Below are positions 38,079 through 44,910 of a stretch of 64,000 nucleotides of DNA, one piece after another. Every line of letters starts with the position of its first letter. Positions within the stretch are counted from its first letter, which is position 1. The position numbers and the translations under genes were made by a program. The DNA is from Sporosarcina sp. FSL K6-1508 (lineage in GTDB: Bacteria > Bacillota > Bacilli > Bacillales_A > Planococcaceae): positions 4,227,001-4,291,000 of the forward strand of contig NZ_JBBOXF010000001.1 of NCBI RefSeq assembly GCF_038007465.1, read 5' to 3'. Under the pieces are notes generated by a model that had not been told where the DNA came from, did not search any database, and saw only the letters and a program-made list of their open reading frames with translations.

Positions 38079-38312
38079 TTATGACACTCCAGGTTGTAGG
38101 CCTCATTCCCGAAAACGAAATACATTTTCTCAATATAGACCATCCAGCGCAGGCGCGACTTCGTGGTAGCCGGAGCGATAAGACTGAAAGCGCTCTTCTT
38201 TCTGGCTTATCGCGGGAGGCATCCACAAAGCGGCGAAGCGGTATTAGCAGGAATTCTGATTCTATCCATTGTAAAGCGCCTATGCCGTATTCATTTGTTC
38301 AACATATATAGC
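38079..38312. repeat. Sixth, separated array unit and a family 2 right end
   Basis: 38081-38275 continues the 224-bp unit after the inserted element, with more differences from the five others. 38280-38312 looks like the right terminus of a family 2 repeat ('gttcaacatatatag'). The following 38313-38395 holds no gene; the TTGACA motifs there lack a suitably spaced -10. Confidence 0.65.
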
Positions 38313-38395
38313 ACGGATTATCACCGTTAGTTTTCACATAGTCTTTTGACAACTGTTTTTTGCTGTGGTTTGATTATATAACAGGTTGACAATTA

Positions 38396-38530
38396 AACTA
38401 GCTATGTCGAAATGAAGAATCACATTGAATCCGCTTATGGCGCTATCAGTCTTATGGCTACAGCTTCCCCTTTTAGGCGCCTTCGCACATTTTATATAGA
38501 TATTCATTTGTTCAACCTATATAGCTATCA
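38396..38530. repeat. Family 2 copy upstream of yflK
   Basis: The left end 'agctatgtcgaaatgaagaa' and the right end 'ttgttcaacctatatagct' form an imperfect terminal inverted repeat. The middle is shortened: the first arm of the CATAAG stem is missing. It ends about 30 bases before the yflK start and may supply its leader. Confidence 0.65.
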
Positions 38531-38560
38531 CTTCTTTGGGAAAGTGGGTATATACCTAAA

Positions 38561-39226
38561 ATGACAATTCATACTGCAGAATTGAAAAACTTATCAATCG
38601 GATTACCGAAAAAAATGAAATATGGTAATGGTAAAGAAATGGATACTGGTATATGTAAAGATATGATTCAAGAGACCTTTTTAACAAAAGATGGATTTCA
38701 GGGAGATGGCGTAGCGGATTTGCGCCATCACGGGGGCCTCGATCGCGCTGTTTGTGTCTATCCGCATGAGCATTATTCGCTATGGGAGCAAGAGCTTAAT
38801 AACCCTTTACCTCCGTCAGCTTTTGGAGAAAATATAACAGTCACTAACATGTTGGAACAAGACGTTCATATTGGTGACATCTTCCGGCTTGGGGATGCTG
38901 TTATTCAAATAACGCAAGGCAGAATTCCATGCAGCACGATTACAAAGAGAACTGATATGCCTCCCCTTCTCAAAAGAATGGTGGAAACCGGGTTCACAGG
39001 TTATTTATGTCGTGTTTTAGAAGAAGGCGCTGTGCGAAAAGATTCGACAATTGCATTGGTAAAATCTCATCCGAAACAGGTATCCATCCTTTTTGCGAAC
39101 CAGATTTATTTTCATCACCCAAAGAATATTGAAGGCATAAAAAAAGTGTTAGACGTTCAAGAATTGGCTCTGGACTGGCGTGAGCGGTTGACCAAGCGAT
39201 TGGAGCAATTAACAAATCCAGTTTAA
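38561..39226 (+). CDS. yflK: MOSC-domain protein, YflK/YiiM type
   Basis: A 221-residue MOSC (MOCO sulfurase C-terminal) protein with a C-terminal three-helix domain, the same length as B. subtilis YflK. The family segments DLRHHGGLDRAVCVYPHEHY and AFGENITV are present, and the conserved Cys lies in QGRIPCSTITKR. Relatives bind molybdenum cofactor or act in reduction of N-hydroxylated bases (E. coli YiiM); the substrate here is unknown. The ribosome site is weak. It is followed by a strong terminator and is convergent with the catabolic operon. Confidence 0.85.
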   Translation: MTIHTAELKNLSIGLPKKMKYGNGKEMDTGICKDMIQETFLTKDGFQGDGVADLRHHGGLDRAVCVYPHEHYSLWEQELNNPLPPSAFGENITVTNMLEQDVHIGDIFRLGDAVIQITQGRIPCSTITKRTDMPPLLKRMVETGFTGYLCRVLEEGAVRKDSTIALVKSHPKQVSILFANQIYFHHPKNIEGIKKVLDVQELALDWRERLTKRLEQLTNPV

Positions 39227-39257
39227 AAATTTTCTACCTGTTTTTATTGGATTTACT

Positions 39258-39301
39258 AAAAAAGCAATTCCACATGGATTTCACTGTGGAATTGCTTTTT
39301 T
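39258..39301. terminator. Bidirectional terminator between yflK and the catabolic operon
   Basis: AAAAAAGCAATTCCACA pairs perfectly with TGTGGAATTGCTTTTTT. It directly abuts the pyrE-like remnant, just as the living pyrE abuts its own terminator at 47116-47161. Confidence 0.9.
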
Positions 39302-39303
39302 GT

Positions 39304-39375
39304 TTATTTCAATAAACCCACCTTCAACTTTCCGGGTCAATCAAGTAATTTGCTAATTGATTCTTCACTGTTCAC
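39304..39375 (-). pseudogene. Decayed copy of the pyrE 3' end
   Basis: The minus strand reads NSEESISKLLD-stop-PGKLKVGLLK-stop, which aligns with the last residues of the intact PyrE (NEESMTSLLEWHGKLKAGLLN). The conserved Trp codon has become TGA. DNA identity to 47165-47236 is roughly 70 percent by eye. Similarity ends upstream near 39376. With the real pyrE end at 47162 it forms a direct repeat that brackets the regulator-amidohydrolase-DUF-dga operon, like the scar of an insertion at pyrE. Confidence 0.7.
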
Positions 39376-39415
39376 CAAAAGACTAGTCGAGAACTTTGCA
39401 TAGACGTCTACATTG

Positions 39416-40138
39416 TTACCAAGTCATCTCAATCAATTGCTTCATCGCAGAAGGTTTGGTCTCGCCAGTTTCTTTATCGATTATGGATGTGTACAAATGT
39501 GGGATGACGGTTTCTGCACCATTATCCAGACATGTTTGTACAATTATATGGACATTATCCAGCGTAATGCCGCCTGTTGGTTCAATGATTTTGATACCCG
39601 CTTTTACTGCTGCCCGCGTCATGACAGCTAATTCTTCCAGCCTCTTTTCACCTTCGATAGGATATAATTTGACAGAAGAAATCCCCAGTTCGGCAATCAT
39701 AGCTGCCGCAAGTTCGCATGATACCCTTTCTCGGTAGACCGAACTAACTGGACCTGTGGAAATATACACTTGACCAGGCATGCCAGTCGGTTCGACCAAA
39801 GAATTGATCACGGGAACATTTTCTGTAGTTTGTTCCATTCTTCCAAGCGTATAACCCGATGCCGGGAATACTTGGTTAATATGATCTGGTAAAGTTGCCA
39901 CAGATACATTTGCAACTTTTTTCCACATATTAGGATCACCTGCACCTAATCCCACTGAAACGAGGATATTATTATCCTTGAATTCTTTTACTAACTCGAT
40001 AGCAGCCTCTTCTGTCGGGAAGTTCTTGACCATTACCCCGACTAATACACGTTCCTTCGCAATTTCCACAAGCTCCTGTGCATTGTTCAAATCCTTGGCC
40101 AGCACGTTAAAAACGACTTGATGTTTAAATGACATCAT
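39416..40138 (-). CDS. KDPG-aldolase-like protein, DgaF family
   Basis: A 240-residue TIM-barrel protein of the DgaF family (the family I recall as EF_0839/AHA_3917). In Salmonella DgaF splits 2-keto-3-deoxy-6-phosphogluconate into pyruvate and glyceraldehyde-3-phosphate. Lys157 in SVKLYPIEG is the likely Schiff-base lysine, and STGPVSSVYRERVSCELAAAM is a conserved stretch. It overlaps the DgaE-like gene by four bases, so the two act as consecutive steps. The exact substrate here is inferred. Confidence 0.85.
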   Translation of the reverse strand: MMSFKHQVVFNVLAKDLNNAQELVEIAKERVLVGVMVKNFPTEEAAIELVKEFKDNNILVSVGLGAGDPNMWKKVANVSVATLPDHINQVFPASGYTLGRMEQTTENVPVINSLVEPTGMPGQVYISTGPVSSVYRERVSCELAAAMIAELGISSVKLYPIEGEKRLEELAVMTRAAVKAGIKIIEPTGGITLDNVHIIVQTCLDNGAETVIPHLYTSIIDKETGETKPSAMKQLIEMTW

Positions 40139-41244
40139 CTCACTCCTTGAGCTAGAACTAGTTTGATTGTTTCTGCAATGATTTCTTCTTGTCCCTTAAG
40201 TAAGGGCCTTGGATCAACAGATAATATTCCAATGTTCACATAATGATGTCGTAAAAAAATGGCTGGATTTCCTGACTCCAATGCATGTAACAACGCTTCT
40301 GCGTCCATGCCAGCTTCTTTACTATCCACTTCAATATTTGCGCGGTAAATCGCTCTACCTGCCTCATCCTGTTTGACTGAGCATGTTAATCCCGAAATCC
40401 CGTTTAAATCATTGCAGAGTTTCTCCATTTGACTAAGTTGATCCTCTACATCTGTAGCTTTATCGGCATATTGCTTAAGAGCAACAATCAATCCAGCCAT
40501 TCCTTCTTTTCCAATCTTCATCGGACGACCAATTCCTTTATATTGCTTCCGGCATGCTTCCATTAATTCTTTTCTACCACAAATGAACCCTGATGTTGGA
40601 CCTTCCAATGCCTTACCGCCACTATATATCACGATGTCCGCACCCATCGCAATATATAGTTTGAAATCCTCTTCTGCTGCAGCGTCAATAATGATTGGAA
40701 TGTGATGCTTCTTCGCAATTTCGATCATTGTTTCAATCGATTGCATCCCTTTTTGAATCGCATGATGAGATTTAATATACATCAAAGCAGCAGTGTGTTC
40801 ATTGATTGCTTCTTCGATATGCTGTGCCTCCACTTTGTTTGCTTGACCGACTTCTACCACTTTGCCGCCGCCCAAACTGATCATCTGTGCGATACTCGCT
40901 CCAAAATGGATTTGCTGCCCTTTTTGAACAATCACTTGATTTTTCAAGCCATCTGAATTCGGTAATCTTTCGATATGTGTCAGGTTTTTACCGGCGATGA
41001 TTGCTGCCGTACTAATTGCAATTCCCGCCGCTGCGCCGCTCGTTGGACAGCCATCCTCAGCTCCTGTAACTTCACCAATTACAGTTCCTGTAAGTTCCAT
41101 GATTTCATCGATATCGACATAATCTTGAGAAGCCTCTTTCAATGTTTGTGCAACTTCCTCACTAACTGCTGAAGCACCAAGAGCCGTCATTTTTCCACTC
41201 GCATTAATAACTTGTTTTAATCCTAATCGTTTAAAAACGCTCAT
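40135..41244 (-). CDS. PLP-dependent SelA-like enzyme, DgaE family (probable amino-sugar-acid ammonia-lyase)
   Basis: A 369-residue fold-type I PLP enzyme related to selenocysteine synthase. Lys211 in YSGGKALEGPTSGF is the PLP lysine and Asp187 in IIIDAAAEED the ring-nitrogen partner. In Salmonella DgaE removes ammonia from D-glucosaminate-6-phosphate to give KDGP, the DgaF substrate, so the neighbour fits. The ATG at 41244 has GAGGTG upstream; a GTG three codons earlier overlaps that site. It follows the DUF4310 gene by 10 bp. Confidence 0.85.
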   Translation of the reverse strand: MSVFKRLGLKQVINASGKMTALGASAVSEEVAQTLKEASQDYVDIDEIMELTGTVIGEVTGAEDGCPTSGAAAGIAISTAAIIAGKNLTHIERLPNSDGLKNQVIVQKGQQIHFGASIAQMISLGGGKVVEVGQANKVEAQHIEEAINEHTAALMYIKSHHAIQKGMQSIETMIEIAKKHHIPIIIDAAAEEDFKLYIAMGADIVIYSGGKALEGPTSGFICGRKELMEACRKQYKGIGRPMKIGKEGMAGLIVALKQYADKATDVEDQLSQMEKLCNDLNGISGLTCSVKQDEAGRAIYRANIEVDSKEAGMDAEALLHALESGNPAIFLRHHYVNIGILSVDPRPLLKGQEEIIAETIKLVLAQGVR

Positions 41245-41254
41245 CTTTTTCACC

Positions 41255-41914
41255 TCAGTCTAATGGAATCGGGAAGAATGCTCCAAAAAGCATTGCTCCT
41301 AAAATTGCTCCGCCTACAATAGGCTTCTTTCCTGCGTAAAATAGAGCAGCTCCAATAACAGCTCCAACACCAATTGGAATAGACGCAGATGCGGCGGAAA
41401 TGATAATTAAAGGTCCTAAAAATCTTCCTGATGCATTTCCCGCTCCCATCATCACATCTGCTCCAAAAGTAGAATTTGATTGACCGACTGTAAGTTTACG
41501 TATCACAATTACAATATATCCTATAGCAAGACCTAAAATAGCACCCGTCAGCAAAGCTAGCCCAAAGTTTTCAAGTGGTGCGGTGATTCCAGAAGCAAGA
41601 AGTAATGCAGGTACTCCTATTCCGAGCCCCGTTTGAATCGCCCCGCCAATATCTAATATCCCAACAAGGGAACCTTCCAAAATACGTGCGAATAGAAAAC
41701 TTGCCCCAAATGCTGCCGCTACCCCATAGCCGCCGCCCTGCATACCTACTTCAAGCATCGCAACAATCGCAACATCATTAAACGCCCCGATTTTATAGAC
41801 ATAATACATATGGGTTCCCGCAAATACGCCGGATGACAAAAGGGCAACAAAAATTGGAAATGACCAGTCAGCGTACCAAAAACTTTTCATATTAATTTCA
41901 TTGTTCTCCCCCAC
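41255..41914 (-). CDS. DUF4310 family membrane protein (EF_0833/AHA_3914-type)
   Basis: A 219-residue, Gly/Ala-rich integral membrane protein with about six hydrophobic segments. The first starts in WSFPIFVALLSSGVFAG (about 17-34), and a loop has LEVGMQGGGYGVAAAFGASF. Function is unknown. The family always travels with DUF4311, DUF4312 and the SFCGS protein, so it is probably one half of a permease. The start is GTG at 41914 directly after the DUF4311 stop, with GAGGTGA upstream. Synteny with DgaE/DgaF suggests it takes up their substrate. Confidence 0.8.
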   Translation of the reverse strand: MGENNEINMKSFWYADWSFPIFVALLSSGVFAGTHMYYVYKIGAFNDVAIVAMLEVGMQGGGYGVAAAFGASFLFARILEGSLVGILDIGGAIQTGLGIGVPALLLASGITAPLENFGLALLTGAILGLAIGYIVIVIRKLTVGQSNSTFGADVMMGAGNASGRFLGPLIIISAASASIPIGVGAVIGAALFYAGKKPIVGGAILGAMLFGAFFPIPLD

Positions 41915-42700
41915 CTACTTCACCTCATATCCGATTAATTTGTGTAAATTGATCAACCATTCAGGTGCTTCAAGATTAAATCCTTGCAGGAACTGAATAT
42001 CGAATCCGCGGAAAAATCCACTAAATACAAACAATAAGATAACAGAAGCCAATAACGTCTTCGTAATCTTGTTCCAACCGCCATCATCTACGCCTTTCCC
42101 GATTAAAATCCCCAACACGACACCAGGTACTGCATTTCCCATAACCATATGTGCCGCCCCGCCGAAAATTGTCCCCCAAATTCCGGAGCGTTTACCTGAA
42201 TCCAAGGCAGCCAACCAGAAAATTACCGGCATAACAGGATTAATGAGCAAGTTCGCTGCTGGAACCAATACTTTTAACGCAATTGCTTGCAACGATTCAG
42301 GAATTGCTGAAGCCGTTGAATTCAAGAATGTAACTACGAGTACTCCGATAATCGCTCCTGCAATTGCCATCTTCTTTGGATTATGCAATGTATCTTCTGC
42401 ACGTTTCCCTTTTCTCATTAACACAGCTGCCGCCCAGTTCGGTATAATGCGGTGGTCAACGTCTTGTGTGAACGCACCGGCACCAACTGAAGATGCCCAT
42501 GCATTAAAGAAGAATCCTAAACCGAATGAAAAGTGTGACGCAGCGTCCCCTGCGCATGCATTTAGCTCCCCCAGCGTTCGAAATGCGCCCATCCCTTGTG
42601 AGGTAGGAGCGTGAAACATCCGGGCTGCACCGGCACCTACGCCGAATCCCACAGCTCCTCCAATAATGATGGACTTAATGATGATCGCGACTATTTCCAC
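41915..42700 (-). CDS. DUF4311 family membrane protein (EF_0832/AHA_3913-type)
   Basis: A 261-residue integral membrane protein with about six hydrophobic stretches, among them residues 4-24, 110-130, 187-203 and 215-232. A polar conserved-looking loop (FHAPTSQGMGAFRTLGELNACAGDAASHFSFG, about 29-60) contains Cys, His and Asp that could line a substrate path. No known transporter signature is visible. The start is GTG at 42700 with AAAGGGGG upstream. It adjoins DUF4310 with no spacer, implying equal amounts of the two. Confidence 0.8.
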   Translation of the reverse strand: MEIVAIIIKSIIIGGAVGFGVGAGAARMFHAPTSQGMGAFRTLGELNACAGDAASHFSFGLGFFFNAWASSVGAGAFTQDVDHRIIPNWAAAVLMRKGKRAEDTLHNPKKMAIAGAIIGVLVVTFLNSTASAIPESLQAIALKVLVPAANLLINPVMPVIFWLAALDSGKRSGIWGTIFGGAAHMVMGNAVPGVVLGILIGKGVDDGGWNKITKTLLASVILLFVFSGFFRGFDIQFLQGFNLEAPEWLINLHKLIGYEVK

Positions 42701-42727
42701 TGTTATCCCCCTTTTATTCCAATATGA

Positions 42728-43063
42728 CTATCCGAAAATATTGCTCTTCAAACTGTTTCCTTGTTCAATTTTTGTGAAATTGATTTCTTCCACATCTAAT
42801 AGAAATAATTTTACGTCTACTTCAAGTACGACTCTGTATTTACTTCTTTCACGTGGTGCAAAGATGAACAAAAAGCGTTCAATATAGGAAGTTTCCATCG
42901 CTTCTACGACATCAACATTTACAGGTTCAATTCGAATAATCATATTTCCTTTATAGTCTTTCATAATTTTCTTCTGAATATTTCCAAGGGCAAAATTGAG
43001 TGCTTTTTCTTTTGAATCCCCTTTCCCCTCAATCCGGACCTTTGTTTCAATGACCTTTCTCAT
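42728..43063 (-). CDS. DUF4312 family protein (EF_0831/AHA_3912-type)
   Basis: A 111-residue soluble alpha/beta protein (MRKVIETKVRIEGKGDSKEKALNFAL...) with an alternating strand-helix pattern and a hydrophobic C-terminal strand pair (YRVVLEVDVKLFLLDVEEI). No catalytic motif is recognised. Its fixed place between the SFCGS protein and the membrane pair suggests a cytoplasmic part of the same transport complex. GGGG lies upstream of the ATG. Confidence 0.8.
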   Translation of the reverse strand: MRKVIETKVRIEGKGDSKEKALNFALGNIQKKIMKDYKGNMIIRIEPVNVDVVEAMETSYIERFLFIFAPRERSKYRVVLEVDVKLFLLDVEEINFTKIEQGNSLKSNIFG

Positions 43064-43067
43064 AACA

Positions 43068-43427
43068 TCAGCCCCTTAGTTTAATGAATTCTTCCGTGAG
43101 TCTTCTCCCTAATTCTTCCGAGTCATTGAAGCCAAAACCAAGAACTGTTTTTCCTTCCCTAAGCGCTGTTAACCCCTCGTCAACAGAACGCATGCCGTAT
43201 TGTGCAGGGTATCCATATTTTGACTGCGCTGTAATCGCCCCTGCTCCCCCGCTGCCGCAGAAAGAAATGCCCATATCCGCATTCTCCTTATTCATCGTAT
43301 CTCCCAGTTTCATATCGGCAGCCATTCCACTAATAACGATTGCCTTGCCTCCAGCTGCCTCTACGCCTTTTCCAACATTTTGTCCTTTTCCTAAACGATC
43401 ACCAATCACCACAATAATTTTACTCAT
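43068..43427 (-). CDS. Glycine-rich SFCGS family protein (EF_0830/AHA_3911-type)
   Basis: A 119-residue soluble protein named for its SFCGSGGAGA motif, with Cys57 in a Gly-rich loop. The N-terminal strand KIIVVIGDRLGKGQNVGKG and the size resemble a PTS EIIB fold, in which a Cys is phosphorylated, but identity to EIIB is not evident by eye. It follows the free-standing PRD protein by 19 bp. A phospho-carrier or ligand-binding role in a PTS-like system is my inference. Confidence 0.8.
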   Translation of the reverse strand: MSKIIVVIGDRLGKGQNVGKGVEAAGGKAIVISGMAADMKLGDTMNKENADMGISFCGSGGAGAITAQSKYGYPAQYGMRSVDEGLTALREGKTVLGFGFNDSEELGRRLTEEFIKLRG

Positions 43428-43446
43428 CCTTTATTCCCCCTATTTT

Positions 43447-43782
43447 TTAATTTAATTTTGCAGTTTCAAAATGAATCGACAAAAGATACTTTTCATCATC
43501 TTGTAACTCACTAAGTTGCTTGCAAATATCACTTGCCATCTCAATGGAATCTTGAGAGACTTCTTTAAAAATTTCTTTTTCAAGCGCAGGAATCTTTTCC
43601 TTATACGTCGAACGATAAACCATTCCAGAAACGTGTGAAACGAATGACAGCCACTGCGTTTCAGTCATTTTAATCTCCTTATCTCCTAAAACTTTTTGTG
43701 AATAGGCTAAGACTTCTATACATAAGTCTGCATCACCGCTTTTACCTATTAGCTCGTGCTCCTTTAAACTCTGTGGATTCAT
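43447..43782 (-). CDS. Free-standing PRD-like protein (EF_0829/AHA_3910-type)
   Basis: A 111-residue all-helical protein with the spacing of a single PTS regulation domain: His50 in SFVSHVSGMVYR and His104 in LLSIHFETA. PRDs are phosphorylated by HPr or EII proteins. A PRD without any DNA-binding domain suggests a phospho-sensor or an EIIA-like partner. The ATG at 43782 lies 41 bases inside the amidohydrolase gene, with AAGG 12 bases upstream. An AAAGGAG site inside its own start region leaves the true start open. Confidence 0.7.
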   Translation of the reverse strand: MNPQSLKEHELIGKSGDADLCIEVLAYSQKVLGDKEIKMTETQWLSFVSHVSGMVYRSTYKEKIPALEKEIFKEVSQDSIEMASDICKQLSELQDDEKYLLSIHFETAKLN

Positions 43783-44896
43783 CGTTGTACACTACCTTCC
43801 CATTTCTCAACACCATATACGGTTTAAGTATTTGATTTACTTCAAGTTCCGCTCCCTCTGAGTCTATTAAGATTGTCCGTTGCTCCATTTTTTTAAAAAT
43901 CGTAATATCGGCTGTTGTTCCCAGGGCGAGCGTTCCTATATCCCTTGTCCCCAAAGCATTTGCCGCTCCCAATGTGACCGACTTTACTACCTCAATTAAC
44001 GGGACTCCAAGCTCCAATAGCTTGGTCATCGTATGCATTAGGCTACAAACCGGATTTTCATAGTTTTTAATATATATATCTGTACTGGTTGTAAATGGAT
44101 TATTATATCTCTCTCTGAATTTCAGCAACGTTTCATAGCTAAAACTGGAGGTGCCGTGTCCGATATCGAATAATACGCCCCTCTTTAAAGCGTCCAGCGC
44201 TTCTGGTATAAGCTCGCCACTCGCATCCATAATCCCATGCTTCTTCCCATGAAATGCGTGTGTTACGATATCTCCTTTACGTAGAAGGGGGAAAATTTCT
44301 TGTAGATTTGGAGGTGGGTTTCCGATGTGGACCATAATTGGAACGTTTAGCCGATCCGCTACTATACGGGCATGTTTGAGAGGTTTAATGCCACTATTTT
44401 TAACAACACTCCCACTCATTCGTGCCTTCAACCCAACAATGCTTAGTTCCTTGTTAAAAATCTCTTCTGCTTCTTCCAGGCTCATTAAATCTTCCAGATT
44501 TGCTAGTTCAGAAAGACCGCTAGTTAAACCTTTTCTTGAGATATTAAGGAATGCAAGAACCTCTGTTTGACTCGGTTCAACCACTTTTTCCTTAAAAGCC
44601 GCATAATCTGAATAGCCGGCACTGCCTGCATCCGCCACTGTTGTCACGCCCTGCTCTATGCCAACCAAATCCGCATCAATCCCAAGTTCGGTATGTCCGG
44701 TGAAAATATGAACATGCATGTCAATGAAGCCTGGCGAAACATAGCATCCTTCAGCATCGATATATTTTACATTTTGGGAACGATTCTCTTGCGGTGCTAC
44801 CAGTACTCCGTTTCGCACTGCAATTTCTTTTATTTCAATTGTGTCTTGTTCTGGATCAATAACATATCCGTTTTTTATGATGATTTCATCTATCAT
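43742..44896 (-). CDS. Amidohydrolase/deacetylase family metallohydrolase (EF_0837/AHA_3915-type)
   Basis: A 384-residue amidohydrolase-superfamily enzyme. Metal ligands expected of the family are seen: HVH (61-63) in PGFIDMHVHIF, the probable bridging Lys157 in GLKARM, His190 in MVHIGNPP, His213 in THAFHG, and an Asp in TSTDIY. It resembles dihydroorotase and enamidase. In this operon it most likely removes an acyl group from an N-acylated substrate before the DgaE-like step. GGAGGTG precedes the ATG. It follows the regulator by 14 bp. Confidence 0.85.
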   Translation of the reverse strand: MIDEIIIKNGYVIDPEQDTIEIKEIAVRNGVLVAPQENRSQNVKYIDAEGCYVSPGFIDMHVHIFTGHTELGIDADLVGIEQGVTTVADAGSAGYSDYAAFKEKVVEPSQTEVLAFLNISRKGLTSGLSELANLEDLMSLEEAEEIFNKELSIVGLKARMSGSVVKNSGIKPLKHARIVADRLNVPIMVHIGNPPPNLQEIFPLLRKGDIVTHAFHGKKHGIMDASGELIPEALDALKRGVLFDIGHGTSSFSYETLLKFRERYNNPFTTSTDIYIKNYENPVCSLMHTMTKLLELGVPLIEVVKSVTLGAANALGTRDIGTLALGTTADITIFKKMEQRTILIDSEGAELEVNQILKPYMVLRNGKVVYNDESTEFKGARANR

Positions 44897-44910
44897 AAGA
44901 ACACCTCCAG

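Noticed and set aside
36840..38278. CRISPR array
   Set aside because: Units are about 224 bp and conserved along their whole length; there are no short repeats alternating with unique spacers and no cas genes.
38340..38400. TTGACA motifs upstream of yflK as a promoter
   Set aside because: The nearest TATAAT-like hexamers are 23 bases or more away, outside the usual spacing.
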